Shown piece by piece: positions 1-13,424 of a DNA stretch of 64,000 bases (position 1 is the stretch's first letter; each line of letters begins with the position of its first letter). The translations under genes and the position numbers were made by a program. The stretch covers positions 39,872,668-39,936,667 of the forward strand of contig NC_089981.1 of assembly GCF_036417845.1 (NCBI RefSeq). The letters are read 5' to 3'. The DNA is from Apteryx mantelli. Lineage: Eukaryota; Chordata; Aves; Apterygiformes; Apterygidae. Below the pieces are notes generated by a model, which made no database searches, was not told the origin of the DNA, and worked only from the letters and a program-made list of their open reading frames with translations.

Positions 1-2319
1 ATCTTAGTACTGAAAACTAAACAATATGCCAACATATCAGGAAACAAACAAACAAGCAAAAAAAAAACCCCCAAATAAATGAGAAGAGATTGTTGATGTT
101 TTATGTTAATTTTTGAGAAAAGACTATGTAATAATATTCCTTTATAGCATTTGGTGTGTGCCATTTGCATTATAGTCAGAAGCAGAAGTGGTTTTCATTT
201 AATGAATGGCATTATCCTTTAAAAATGTATTTTATTTTCTATATCCTATCAAGCAGATGAAGACACAGGGAAATTTTAGTTATTGACAACACCCTTCAAA
301 TGTCTTTCTCTGCAAAGTCAAGACACATACATTTGGGATTTATTCATGCTGACATGCCGTAGGTGGGATGTTCCCACAGGAACTGGATTGATCAAGCCTT
401 TTAAAGAGACTGTTATATTAATACAGCTGGACTAATGATCTATTAAGCAAACTGTTCAGCAAAGGCAACTTAGAGTAAGCTTGAACCTGGTGAGAAGCCC
501 CCAAAGCAGACAGACTATCCAGAGAAGTTCCAGGAGCCTTGTACTTCTTTTGTACTTCTCCAGTGAATCACCTGTTTTTAGAAGATCCAAAGATAAAAAT
601 ATCAGAGTTGTGAGAAAATTTCATCACGAAGCTTGAGACTGTCTGCATGTTGCTTGCTCACTCTGTTTGCATCACTAGCTCAGGACTCAGCTGACGCTCA
701 CTGAAAAGTTTGTTCAGGTCTGAGAATTTTCTAGGACAACCTGATTAATGAAACTTTTTTGGGTAGAAATCAACTGCACCTAACATTTGCAATTACATTT
801 TGTTTAAAGTATTATGATTCATAGATTTGTAACAGACCTGGTATAAACAATTACATACTTTCATTATAATCTAAATTATTAAAGGCTCTGTCCTATGGAT
901 TTTACTTCCTGAAGGATCACTGTTACTATCTGGCTTACCTTCCTTTTCACCACAGGACATCACATTTCGCTGTCATCCCTGCCACACATCCATAATATTT
1001 ATCTCGTGCAAAGTATTTGATCTAAAGCGTTCCTTTGAACTGTAGATTAAAAGGGAAAAAACTCAGATGCAACATAAAAAATCTAACCAGTGTGAATTTT
1101 TTTTTCTCCTCAAATCTTGCCTAGGAATGGGAAGGTGAGATGTGCCAGTCAGTATCAGAAATGCAGTTTCTCTTCCCAGTGCTGTCCTGCAAGGCCCATT
1201 AAAGAGCAGCACAAAACCTTTTTTTTCCCTATGCCTTTACACACAAGACTGATGCATATGCAACACTTCTTGGCCCCAGGGAAATATGGATGCTTCATAA
1301 ATATTTGTCATGTGGTGTTATATATTTTACACGTGTCTTGTACTTTTTTTCATTTGTTTCTGAGTCTGCAGTTTTATGCTACTCCAGATGTTGAGATAGT
1401 TACATCTCCCAGTGAATTAGTTCAAGTGATTTATTGTCTAAATGGAAGTATATTGATCACAAAATGAGATTAGCAGGTGGACTTTTTATTACAAGTATTA
1501 TTCATTGTGAAAATCTCTTCATTTCCATTGGCAGGCACTTCTCAACTAATTCCAGATTTTTGCATATCTGTATGATATGTGAAAGGATTTCCTCATTTCA
1601 GGCTGTGGGTATTTCACTGAGGATTTTTAAGCAAACAGTTATTTCCGTATCATTCACACATCTTGAAATTTCTGCAGGATCCGCCCCCTCTCTGTCTCCT
1701 TTAGGAGGGGGAGAAGGATGATTAGAGACCAAGGTGGCTCTAAAAGCCTCATGCTTGGAACTGAGGGGACTTCTCCAGCGTGGGGGCTGAGCAAGACACC
1801 TTGTAAACCGCTTTTTAAAGCTCCCTTCTGAATCTTGAAGACTTTGGGCAATAATGTGACCTGGAAATATTGTGCTTCACAGCTGATTAAGGAAGGCTGA
1901 AGGACAGCTCCAGAGTTACTTGGGCTAAGGAAAAGCCCCACATTTTCCCATATTCTACCTCGGGGACTCACTGGGCACAAGGGTGGCAGGGGATCACCGT
2001 GCATCCTCACCTCCAAGCTGCTATGCCTGCATTTCTTTGCTGGGCAGGTTTAGGCCCCAGATTTTCAATATTATTGGATGTGAGTCTGATGACCACAGCA
2101 GAGTTTGCCAAAGGGGAGAAGCACCATGAATGCAGCTACAGTGGGCACTTCAGAAAAGTCAGGGAATGAATGGGATCATGGCATCTCTTGGAGGTGATTC
2201 TGCCATGGGAAGAGCACGAAATGCTCTGGGAGAGCGGACTGCACCTTCCCCTTCAAGTCTTACCAGCTTTGCTCACTATTTGTCAGCTCCTGCCTCTGTT
2301 CTTCTCTCCCACCCCTTTT
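1..2319. other. Intergenic, no gene seen
   Basis: AT-rich sequence with short chance frames only. No repeat family is recognised. By vertebrate synteny EHF would be expected further left, but nothing in this stretch identifies it. Confidence 0.5.
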
Positions 2320-2465
2320 CCCAGGTGGGCGGTTATCACGTCACCAGCTGCTCCCGCGGGAACTGCTCTTTCCCTGGAAGGGAGTCTGAGGAGCACATCA
2401 GTCGACCCGCCGCTCTTCTCAGTCAGCTTTCACGGGCTGGGAACAAACTAGCCCTTTGGCGCTAG
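2320..2465. promoter_or_regulatory. CpG-enriched patch with CRE/E-box-like sites
   Basis: Eight CpG lie within about 140 bases, with TTATCACGTCACC (a CREB/USF-like site), CAGCTG and the palindrome CCCGCGGGA. No coding sequence is recognised, and the two overlapping frames here are compositional. Confidence 0.3.
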
Positions 2466-3470
2466 CTCACACAGTTACAGGCTTTGGATTTGCCATGTCA
2501 GGGAAATTTAAATGTGCAAACCAAATCTGCAACCAGGGGCTCCCTTACCCTGAGCCAGCACGGTTTGGAGAGATACAAGGGTCATGCAGGACGTCTGATG
2601 TTGTCCCATCTCCTGTGGAATGAAGAGCCCCACTACAGTACATCTCCTCGATAGAGTGACCCCACCAACCTAGTGCCCAAATACTAACATGAAGAGAAAC
2701 CTCCTTTGTTGCTAGAGACTTACAAACTGCAGTCTTGTGCTCTCTAAGATCCCTGTATTTTCAAAGAAAGCCTAAATAGACAGACAATTGCTTAAAAATT
2801 CAACTGCCTTGAATTTCATTCCTCTTACGGCAGATACAATCATATTATTTCAGGTAATTAGCTTTGCCTGAACTGATGATCACTCATTTTAGAAGTGTAT
2901 AAATCCTATGACTAGTGATGTGAGGCAATCTGTAAGTCTCCATGCATTTTTCTAGAGTTCCTTCTGTATTCTTATATCTATCTCTAAATCATATCTCCTC
3001 TCCTAGAGGAAGGCTCACCAAAGCCTATCAGATTCAATTACAGCTGTGTAATATCAGTGTTCTCATGTGAAATCAGAATTTAAATAAGCCAGGACTACCT
3101 CCATACCCCCAAACAATTATTAATTCAGATGATTCACCAGTTACTCATGCCAAACCAATATTTTTCAGTATTTTACAGTTCTCAAGTCAAACATTTTGAT
3201 ACATCAAGGTGGAAATCGCTGCCATGCCAGGAGGTGTCTGATGGAGAAGTGTGCTCTGCAGGGGAACACACAGAATATTCAGCAGCTGGCAAGCAATCAT
3301 GTGCAGTTAATAGACATTTTTCACTTTTCCACTAGGTTTGATAAGTGGGGATAATAAAAGGCATCTTTCTTTGAAGAAAATGTTGAGTTACCTGGTAAAA
3401 CTAACCTAATTTATTACCTTGCTGCCACTGAAAGAGGGACCAACTTTCCCCTTCCCTTTCCCCAGATTTA

Positions 3471-3745
3471 TTCCTTGCTCAGCCCAGCTCCCGCCTGAGC
3501 TGCAGTCCCTTCCCAGCTGCGCCGCTCCCTGGCGCTTGCGCAATGGCCCTGCAAACTGATTCAATCCTGTAATCCAGCAGAAAAGTCTTCACTTCAGTTT
3601 TTGCCAGGTTAATTTTCTGGCAGGTTCAGGAGCTGAGCTGTCTCACTGCCGGAGCCGGCGCAGGAGCCGGGGCCCTAGGAGGCAGCAGGCCAGTGTGCCC
3701 AGCCAGCCCCCATTGTGGCCACTGCCAGTGGGGCAGCATGATGGA
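3471..3745. promoter_or_regulatory. CpG-enriched patch with a C/EBP palindrome
   Basis: About nine CpG lie within 250 bases, including GCGCCGCTCC and a repeated GGAGCCGG motif, inside AT-rich surroundings. A third exact TTGCGCAA lies at 3,536-3,543. No gene start is recognisable. It may be a distal regulatory element or the promoter of a noncoding transcript. Confidence 0.35.
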
Positions 3746-6700
3746 CCGAGCAGTTCTTTAATTTAGCTCTAAAAATGGATATCAGTGTTGGCAGCACTGA
3801 AAACATGAAAGATTCATAGAGGACTGCAATAAATTTTGAGTCCAGCAATCACTCTTTGGCTCCCTAAAATCAGCAGCCACTACTTCAAGGAAGGAGAGTA
3901 GTTCATGTGCTGGGCTGTGTGCTCATACCTGAGAGGAGGCAACCCAGCAGTATCAAATTTAAGGGGCTAGAATACAAAGATCCATTGTCAGTGTCCCAGG
4001 ATCTGAGCAAGCATCATCTCATCCCAAATATATTCTGTTGTCATGAAGTTTAGTCTCTGTGTACATTTAATAATGAGCCCTACCCTTTATCTTTGTTTCC
4101 ATCAGATGGAATTTTCAATATATTTACAATGAAAAGTTAAGTGCTGAAGTTTAAACTCCTTTCTTCTAGAGTGCAGGAAGAACTTAATTCACCATGTATG
4201 GATAACCCATCTGTTTATAGTCAAGTTAAGAACAAAGCCAGCTATTAAGCTTTGCTGTCACCTTTAATAAATGGTTTCACAAGATAATAACTTCATGCAG
4301 CTACACCCAAGGGCCATCAGCATTTTTAAAGCCTCTTTACACGTCAAGAAAAAGCCACACTGTAACAGCCAGCAACACTGTGAGAGAATTGTTCCAAAGT
4401 GATATTTCGGTTAGATGTTAAGGTTACGAGTTGCAGGGAACCAGGAGGCACAACATACATTTGGGCAGAACTCCCTACCCCCAAAAAGGCTGTATGTGGG
4501 CAAGCTTTCCTTCAGCTTGGAGAAAGACAAGACTGGAAGTGGGGCCTTATCAGAGGAGTATGTCCCAACCCAGCAACCATGTGAAACACCTTGAGCTTGA
4601 TTGTGGATTAATTTAGTCACAGTCAGCTTAAGCTGACCTGAGAGTGCTGTTGAAAGGGCAGCTCTGCTCTCCCTCTCCTTGCCTGTGGCTGCCCTGGTGT
4701 TGGTGCCAGGGCTGCTTCATGGGCTGGCCTCAATTGCTGACTGATATGGAAAGTAATGTGAAGAAAAAAAAAAAAGGGTAAGTTTTTGGTTGGATCTGCA
4801 CACCCTGAGGTCACAGGATTGTTAGACACAACTCAAGGAGGAAGGTGGAAATGCAGGGTCAGAGTAGCAGGAGAAGGAGGTGACCTCCTGCCCCTTTAGC
4901 AGCTGCTTATGCTTAGATGGCACAAGCCAAATGTGAAACTTCAGGTGATCCCTTGCTTCATGGAAGGGACAGAAGACAAGTGTCTGAGCCATGCAGGGGT
5001 AGCTAGAAGGTGTTTTATGCTCTGTTTTATCCATAAATAGTGGCAGCTTTCCTTAAATCTTGAATGATAATAAAATAACTTTGTATTTTACTTCTGCTGT
5101 AATATTTTTCTGGCCCTAAGTGTGTGTTTGTGTGCCTGGCAAAGCACAGGTCTCCAGGGGCTGATAGGTACTAGAGTGGGCCAGTTGCCCAGTTTCATAC
5201 TCCAGTTTCAAGACAAAACAGGGGGATCAAAGAAGATTGCAACCAACCTCTGCTGAGCTGCAAGGGCGAGTTTATTTGGGACTTAGTAATGCAGGGTGTT
5301 TGGGAAAGATACCTCCCACCAGCAAGTGTTTATCACAGGACAGTGAGGAGATCAAATGAGTCACAGGACTCTCTCTGAGACTGCAACATCTATGTTGTCT
5401 GGAATGGTAGGTATGGTCTGCAGGGGGTAGGGGCAGAAAGGGAACCATAACTGCCTATGAACATTCGGGGTGTGTCATATATCACCAAATGAAGAGATGT
5501 ATTGTGAGGAAGGGAATACAGTTAAGAAAAGGAGAAACTATTAGGAAGAATTTGGGAAATAACTTGTTGCCATGCAGCGAGTTGCTCTCAAACTCTGGTT
5601 GTGTAGACTGGAGGTGCTCAGGCTCCAGGGGCTGTGCTGTACACATTGTTTTATAGTGAGTGATCAGAATTAGGGACTATTATAACTGTAATGACTGAAA
5701 CTGTAGAGTGATGCGTCTAGTCCTTTTGAACTCTGGATGCTGCATTTACATAGTAATACCTGAGAACAAATACCTCATGTCTCCTAAGGGAAGCATTTGA
5801 GGCCCTGTCACTAAACACCAGTAGGGCCTGATTTTTCAGAGGTAGTGAACAATCACCTATCCCGTGTAAAATCAGACTGGAAAATAAACTGCAGAAAACA
5901 ACCCTGTACTGGCAGAGGGATAGAATAGGTGTGACCTATTATGGTTTTTTTCCATCTCAAAATTTTATGATTTGGCTGTATGTGTTCACCTGATACACTG
6001 GTTAAAAAAAAAAAAATCTGTATGATCAACCCCCACACCTCCATTCCTCAGTCAGTTCTCACACCTTCATTCCCCAACCCATTCAAAGGGCTTGGTTGAA
6101 AAAACAAAGAAACCACAAGCAGAGAAGATCACCACAGCACTGCAACAACTTGGTTACAGATAATTAATTTCTTTGGGCCAGACTATTCCCTGGGCTTACA
6201 CATCCATCCAAAGGAGTGAGGCAGAATAAACCTTCTCCCACCTAATCCTTAAGGGCTATCTGGTGTTCGGGTTCAGGTTTGATGCCTGGGTCAGGCCTAT
6301 CTTCTAGATGCTCCTTCCTGAGCAAGGGCACAGGGACTGGGTGATCCTTCTCTGGCCAAGGCAATGGAAGTGGGGCAATGGGAACCACTGTCTGAGGAGT
6401 AAAAGATGTTACTTGCTTCTGGGGAAAATCAGAAAAGGAAATATAACTGTCACTTGAGGGCTTTTCTGGGGCAGGACTGCTACATTCACCCTTTCCTCAG
6501 AGATGAAGGTAGCCTTTCAGTCTAGCTCTATATAAGGAGCTCAGGATAGCGAGAGGTCTATGGTGACATTCTTTGGATAGCAGAAAATGGATCTAAGCTT
6601 GCTCTTTATAATTTGGGAGGCTGAGATAATGCAGTGACAGTATTCATCCTACTCTGCCTGCCCTATTCTTGCAAAAAACCAGCAAGTGCACTGAGGGTGC

Positions 6701-8449
6701 ATTGCAATGGAAAGGAATAACATCAAAAGAGTTTAAGCTTATTTTAAGATGTTCTTGAATATGTTGTTTTTCTAACTATCAAATGCAGTAAAGCATAAAT
6801 CATAAACATGACCTGCATCATTACTCGTATGTGACAGTCTACCCATGTGATTGTACACATGAATGGTTTCCCAGAAAAAGCCAATTATCTTAACTATGAA
6901 GTCCAAACTTGTTAATCACACCAACATTTGTCCTCTCATTTTTTCTTCAGTAATGTCTGACTTCTTCATTTGCTGTTTTAAGGTAATGGAGCTGGAGGCT
7001 TCATTCTTTTTTCCATTAATGTATTTGTAAATATGTTTTTCCTAAATAGATCAGGCTTCCGATAAACAGAGTAGAACATTCATACTTCTGTGGAGTACTA
7101 TGTGGTTACTTATTATGGAACTTGTTACGCAGAGAGGAACATAAAATGTGCTGTATTGGTTCTGATGACTTGTAGGGATCTTGCAGTGGATAGTCTCAGA
7201 CATTGTCCTGTTCGTCACTGTGCCATGTTGTATTCCAGAAATAAATCTTTCTCCATGTCTCAAGTGATTGCAGCTGGGGCATTGCCTGCAGAGAACCGGC
7301 ATGGGAGGAATATGAATGTGTGAGATATGAGATATGTGAGGGATCTAGCTGAGAGTCTCGTGGTAAAACTGCAAATGCAACAACTAGTCTCACTAGATTA
7401 TTATTTCTGGAGTGTGATGCATTTGAAAACATTTCTGCAATGCTTTGAAAATAGAATAGATTAATGCTTTTCTGTTTTATTATACAATTTTATTTTCTTT
7501 ACTGTTCTGCACTAATAAGGAAAAAAGTAATCTTTTCCAAAGAGAACCTATGCAATCCAAAGATGAGACAGCTCAGATTGGAGGTGGTGGTCTCTGGAGT
7601 TGTTTGCTTGTAAAAATTAGTTGCAATCTGGGTCTGTCGCTTTTATTTTACTGTGTAGAAATCATAGTCCAGGCATTGAGTGCTGAAGACATGTTATACA
7701 GCTTTAAAATCTTGACACATGTAGCATGGTATGGTAGAGCAAAATTACTGCTAATAAGTTTTCCCTGATGTATGTCCCAGGAAAAAACATAAAAGAAATA
7801 CCAATCTCTTGTATTTAATCATGGCTTTTTTTTTTTTTTTGAGAAGATGTGTTTCAAGTAAGCAAAAACAACCATGATTTACAGCTTCTAAGATTTTAAC
7901 ATTTTTTTCTTTCGAAAGTTTTTGAAAAAAATGTATTAGAACATAAAAATATTTGAAATAGATTTGTTTCCATTATCCTTTTTGCACTGTCCCCATCCAT
8001 CTATTGAGTGCACTTTGAACTTTTGAAACCTTCCCATTGAAAACTTGATTGAACTTCTGATCAAAATGCCCACACAAATTAACATCAGCAAAAAGGATGT
8101 AAGAAGTTAGACTGGAAAAGTAAAAGAATATGAGTTAGATGTTTTCGAATCAGAAGATCTTTCTGAAATCCACTCGAAACTGCTCAGGAAGCTGGCTGAG
8201 GCAATCTTTGAGCTGTTAACGATGAACTTCAGAAAAGAAAAGCAGAGGGCTAGTAAACTGGAAAAATACAAATACAGAACCTATATCAAAAAATGGGGTG
8301 GTGGGGAGAAGATGAGCAAAGCAAATATAGACAAGGAAGCATAGTATCAGCTTCTGGAAAACTATTGGAACAGATAATCAATCTATTTGCAAAACGCCTA
8401 CAAAAGCCACAAATGAATTTCCAAGAACGTTTCTGACCAATTTTCTTCT
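3746..8449. other. Intergenic, no gene seen
   Basis: Short chance frames and small homopolymers (A12 near 4,764; A and T runs near 6,003 and 7,827). Apart from the possible repeat fragment at 5.82 kb, no family is identified. Confidence 0.5.
5822..5880. repeat. Possible old sauropsid palindromic repeat fragment
   Basis: GGGCCTGATTTTTCAGAGGT, followed by GTGAACAATCACC, resembles one arm of a widespread old repeat of turtles, crocodilians and birds that reads GGGCCTGATTTTCAAAGGTGCTGAGCACC. Only one arm is seen. The call is from memory of the pattern. Confidence 0.3.
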
Positions 8450-9568
8450 GTGATAGCACGACAAGTTAACAATCTTTTAATAGGAGAGAGAAGGTGTTAG
8501 GTTTAATAAGGCTTTTGACTTTAATACTGCTTCACAGAACATTTTCATAAACAAGCTATGGAAACATGGTCTTGATGAAATTTCTATAAAGTGTATTCAA
8601 AACTGGTTGCAAAATTGTACTTCAAGAGTCATTATTAGTGATTCACTGCCAAACTAAGTTATACTTAACGTGGCTCCACTGTGATCTGTCATCGGCCAAG
8701 TACCATTCAATATTTTCGTTAATGACTTTGTTCATGAAATAGTCTATTTATTGAGTTTGTAGGTCATACTAACAGGGAGATGCAGCAAGTCCTTTGAAAG
8801 AGAAGACAAAAAGTCAAAATAGCGATGACGCATTAAAGAAGTGATCTGAAATAAGTAAAAGGCCATTCCATAAAGACAAAAACACATGCAATGGCTCAAC
8901 AGCAATACTCAGCTGCACAAATAGGAGATGGTAAATGACTTCCTGGGTGGAACTTCTGTAGGAAAAAGGAAAGTGTGTTGCAGTGGATCACAAGTTAAGC
9001 ATGAGTTAGCAATGCCATGTTTCTGTGAAAAAATACACTAGAATGTATAAATAGGAATGACTTCTGTAAGATAACAATGTTGTCCTTCCAGCCTCCTCAG
9101 CACCAGTGCATCTAGCATTGGCTAGAATATAGTGTTCAGCTCTGGACACTGTACTTCAAAAAAAGACAGGTAGTGTAGCAGGCAGAACTAGAGGTCTAGC
9201 AAACATGGTATATGAGGAAAGGTTAGAAAATCAGGGCTGTCCTACAGGAAGAGGACGAGAAAGAGGAGAAATGTGATAACAGTCTTCAAATATGTAAAAA
9301 GTTGCCAGAAAGAAGATAAGCCCTTCTGCATTTCCAGTGAGACAAAACAAGAAATAACAAGCCTGAACTACAGCAAGGTAAATTCAGGCTAGATGTAAGC
9401 AAGAGATTTGTGCTGGTACGGGTTGGGATCTCCATCAGTAGACATTTATGAGAACAGGTTAGACCAACATCTTTGTGGAATTACATAAGTGCAGCTGATC
9501 TTTGCTTTGGGTGAGGGATGGACTGACACGATCTTAGATCTCCTTCAGCTCTGCTTTTTGTGACTCTG
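8450..9568 (+). mobile_element. Ancient CR1/L3-like LINE relic
   Basis: Broken plus-strand frames resemble a non-LTR reverse transcriptase: KAFDFNTA, then FINKLWKHGLDEIS and IKCIQNWLQN, followed by a FNIFVNDF-like block where the family has LFNIFINDLDEG. The 3' part has the typical descent through TTCAGCTCTGGACACTGTACTTC and ends CCTTCAGCTCTG...TGTGACTCTG near 9,568. Many stops and frameshifts show it is old. The left limit is approximate. Family assignment (CR1, L3 or related) is by pattern only. Confidence 0.72.
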
Positions 9569-9786
9569 CAGTATGTCTGTACGAGTCATGCAGGCTTTGA
9601 TGAAATGAGAATGTCACAGTGAAAAAGTTTTATTCAAAATGTTTTGGCCAAATTTAGCTGCGTGCCTTGACAATTCATAAAACTGCCTTACGCTAGATTT
9701 TGCTTTTACATTTTGTCACTTGATTCTGTACCCTGCCAGAAATTTTAGGAGTTCCTAGAGTAGAACAGTATCATAAGGCATTTTAT

Positions 9787-9823
9787 ATATCATATTAACA
9801 TTTACATATCATATTAGCATTTA
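9787..9823. repeat. Tandem duplication, two 18-bp copies
   Basis: ATATCATATTAACATTTA and ATATCATATTAGCATTTA occur one base apart and differ by one base. This is a local duplication with no other features. Confidence 0.95.
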
Positions 9824-11044
9824 AAGTAGAATATGTGAAAAATTGAAACTGACTGTAGAGGACTAGGGGGAGAAGAGATCATATTGACCTGCTTTCAATT
9901 ACCTTTGAGCCTCACCCGTCTAACCTGTTAGATAATTGTTTGCTGTTTACTGTTTTCCTATAGGTAAGTGATAAAGCAGGTTAAAGTTTTAAAAGGAATT
10001 AAGAGAGGTTGTTAATACCACTAGACAGTGGGGAGTGTTGCACTAGATTGGTCTATACTTCCACACTGGCAGGGTCATGTACTGCAAATAACTGCCCTTC
10101 TATCTACAAAAGATAAGACAACGCTTTTCCTGTATGCATATGACACTTATGTGGCCCATACTGGTGTAGTAACCAAAAGCTGTCTTTGCAATCCTGCCCT
10201 CAGAGTATGGCTTTGAAATAAGGAAGAAAAATTATCCTCTTTATATACACAGAAAATAAAGTCCCAATCTGTTCAGTATTTCTGAGATTCTTATCTATTT
10301 GTATGCGGACTGGAGCCTAAGCAACTTCATCAAGGTCGTACATATAGAGAGATCCTGAATGCAAACACATCTGCCAGATAAAGAGAGGCTGCTGCCCTAG
10401 CTGGGAATGTCTTTCCTTTCATTTGCCTAGCACAAAACACAGAACTGTTTAGTGCAGGCATTCACATTCTAGCTGTCGGGAAATGCTTTTTTTTCTGATA
10501 AAAGTACTAACAAAAATACGCTTAGATTTTTTTGTTAAAAATCTTGCTAAAATTTTTCATCAAAACCCTGCAAATCTGAACAGAATCTGAGTTGGGACTG
10601 TGGAAACTGAATAGCACAAGACTGTAGCAAAATAACAAAAAAATTATGACAAAACCTGCAAAATGCTATGTAACACAGACATTTGTTTTGACAAAAACAC
10701 CCATCCAACCAGTTAATTAACCTGCCAGGTTGGCTTTTTTTCATGGAATACTAAAATTTTTAACCAATTCTATTCTTCTTGCCCATTGGGAGACAAAGGT
10801 GTCCCACTGGAGGGTGGATAAAACATGGGGAAGGAATAAAATCAAAACAAACAGAACAAATTAGTTTGTGCTATTTTTTCCTTTCACATACCATGTGTAG
10901 ATCAAAACCCTCCCATCTGCTGCTTATTTTTCAGCAAGGTTCTCAATAAACAGTTAAAGGGCTGAGGGAGGGACTAGGATGGCAAATAGCTTTTATTAAA
11001 TAAACCAACAAAATAAACACTGTTATTTAGTTCAACTAATTAGA

Positions 11045-11085
11045 AACAAAACAGTTTCTTCTACAACAAAACAGGTTTCTTCTAC
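11045..11085. repeat. Tandem duplication, two copies of about 20 bp
   Basis: AACAAAACAGTTTCTTCTAC is repeated immediately with one extra G. This is local slippage or duplication. Confidence 0.95.
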
Positions 11086-11580
11086 CCAGGCCAGCAAGTT
11101 TACAAAGTTTATGAAATACTTTGCTATTAGGGGAAAGTCAGGGCTACTGCTGATAGACTGGCATGACTAAGAAAAGAAATCTCATCCACAACTGCACTTC
11201 CATAGCACCATCAACAAAGCAATGAGGAAAGGAGACTTGGCCATGCAGAATATAACTAATGTAATGAAAATGCAATAGCATCAATCTTCTAAGCTAACTT
11301 ATGCTTTGGTGTTTAGGAAGGTAGTCACAAAAGGCTGGCTGCAGCCTACTAAGACTGGTCATCCTTGGATCTTCCGTAGTCAATGAAAGCTTTGGGTTTG
11401 CGTTTGGGTTCAGGACAGAGGATATGCGATTCCTCTGATGAGAGTCAACAGACAGGCTCATCGTGGATACTCGACACACTATGCACAGCACTCCAGGAGG
11501 AGCAAGATCCTATGCAAAACATATGTTGACTCTGGTGTGAGACCAGATCAGTTTGTAGCGCCTACGGATAAGGGCTAAGG

Positions 11581-11609
11581 ACTAATTTAGTCAGTTCTAC
11601 TAAATTAGT
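11581..11609. repeat. Perfect 11-bp inverted repeat (hairpin)
   Basis: ACTAATTTAGT and its exact reverse complement ACTAAATTAGT flank a 7-base loop. It could form a small cruciform or an RNA hairpin. No associated gene is visible. Confidence 0.95.
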
Positions 11610-13424
11610 TCTACCACTTAGCACACACCTCTACCTTGGTGTTTGGAGAATTTCAGCACAAAATTGAAATATCTGGAGAGGATGACCCAAGAATTACCAA
11701 GATGCAAATGCCTTACTGACTTTGCCAGGCCACAGGAAAAAGTATCTTGGATATCTAGAATGACTTGGCATTGGGTACTGTCATCCTCAGGCACATGAAA
11801 TGATGTGGGAGTTGGGTGTGCCAGGAAGCAGGGACTGAGCCTTATGCTGGTATCTTCTAAGGATAACTTGCTCTCTTCCTGATGCCTAATAGGAACTGGG
11901 ATATGTCTAATCAGACCAAACAAAAGATGTAGAGATTAAACTGCACCATTAGTATGCAGTAATGAGATGACTTGAAAAGATCTCTCACATGCAACAGCTA
12001 CATTTCCATGCTTAAATGATTTGCTTCTTTATTAAGTCCACTTGAATCAGCATTTTATCAAGGGAAATTAAATGCATGTGGAAGAACAGCTGGCACCTTG
12101 ACCACAAGCTATACCATGGATATGAATTTAAATACACAAGCCTGCAGAGTTAGATATTACTAATGAATGCAATAGGGCAGAATGAAATAGAGCAGAAAAA
12201 ACATTTGCATATGCTTATTCTTGCCAAAATCTTACAGAAATACAGTAAGATAAATGAAGAATATTAAAAGGATTACAGAAAGAAAGCAGAGTATATACCA
12301 ACTACAATAACTTGTCATAGGGCTGCTGTTTCACTTCACAAGTAGTCTATTGATTTTGGCAGTGTAGGAAAGGTGGCAGACTTATCTCCTCATAATCATG
12401 ATCAACACAGCTGCAAGAAGCTGTTACTTGTTATCTGATGTTTTAGGAGAAGAATATACAGTTTGTGAATGCCCTGTGTCCTTCCCTGCTCCAGACCAGG
12501 AGCACTCATGGTGTTTTAGTATGAAATGTTCTATTTCTACAAAAAGTACTAAGGCGAAATTTTGCTTGTTTTCTCTGTAGATTTTTAAACATTTAATTAT
12601 CATTTTAAAAAACAGCTCCTGACTCACCTCTCCTCGACTGTAGCAGTGAGGAGGCGTGCTGGAGACCGCGGTCCTGCTAGGCACTGCCTTTGTACACCAG
12701 AGGTGATGGCACAGCACTGGCACCATCCTTCAAAGAGTTTTAGTCACTCCTAGCATGGGATGTGAATTGGAGTTGACTGCTACAGATGAAAGGCTCTGTA
12801 TCCCAGTTACTCACTGCTGAGCTATCCAACACACCCAAGGGTTTCAATTTGTAATAAAAACACATTTTGATCTTGATTCTCTGTGTCTCTGGAAAGAGGG
12901 CTTGGGTAATTTGTTAACCATGAACTAATAGGATTGCTTCTTGTCATACCAAATAGTTCAGGTGTATTTTGAGACATGTATAAATTCACGGTGGCACAGA
13001 AACTGGAAACTTCTCCTGATTGAAATTTGTCCTTCCATTTACAGAGAAGTCATCTGAAATCTTAAATGTGATGCAATTTATCTTTTCAGCACAGATTTCG
13101 GTTGAATTGTCGGTGAAATTAAGATGTCAGGAAAAACACTAATTAAGCAGCATTTCAAGTCGGTTATGGGAGAAATGTTCATAAACAGTTATTTGCATTC
13201 ATATGAAGTGCTTCAGATTAATATTTATTTAATTATGGACTGATAACAGATTCACTTTGCTGTTGTAAAATGAAATTGTACAGACACATGAAGTATCAGT
13301 CATCACAGCTGGCTCAGAAATGCTAAACCATTCCCAGAAGCTGACAAGAAGTCTCAGAGAAATACTAGGCGACATGCTTTGATATTTGAAATTAAAGCAA
13401 GTAATCCTTAGATGAGCCTTATCT

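Larger units (their letters stand above)
9569..13424. other. Intergenic, no gene seen
   Basis: AT-rich, with the small duplications and the hairpin listed separately. No exon-like reading frame, RNA gene or recognised transposon. Confidence 0.5.
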
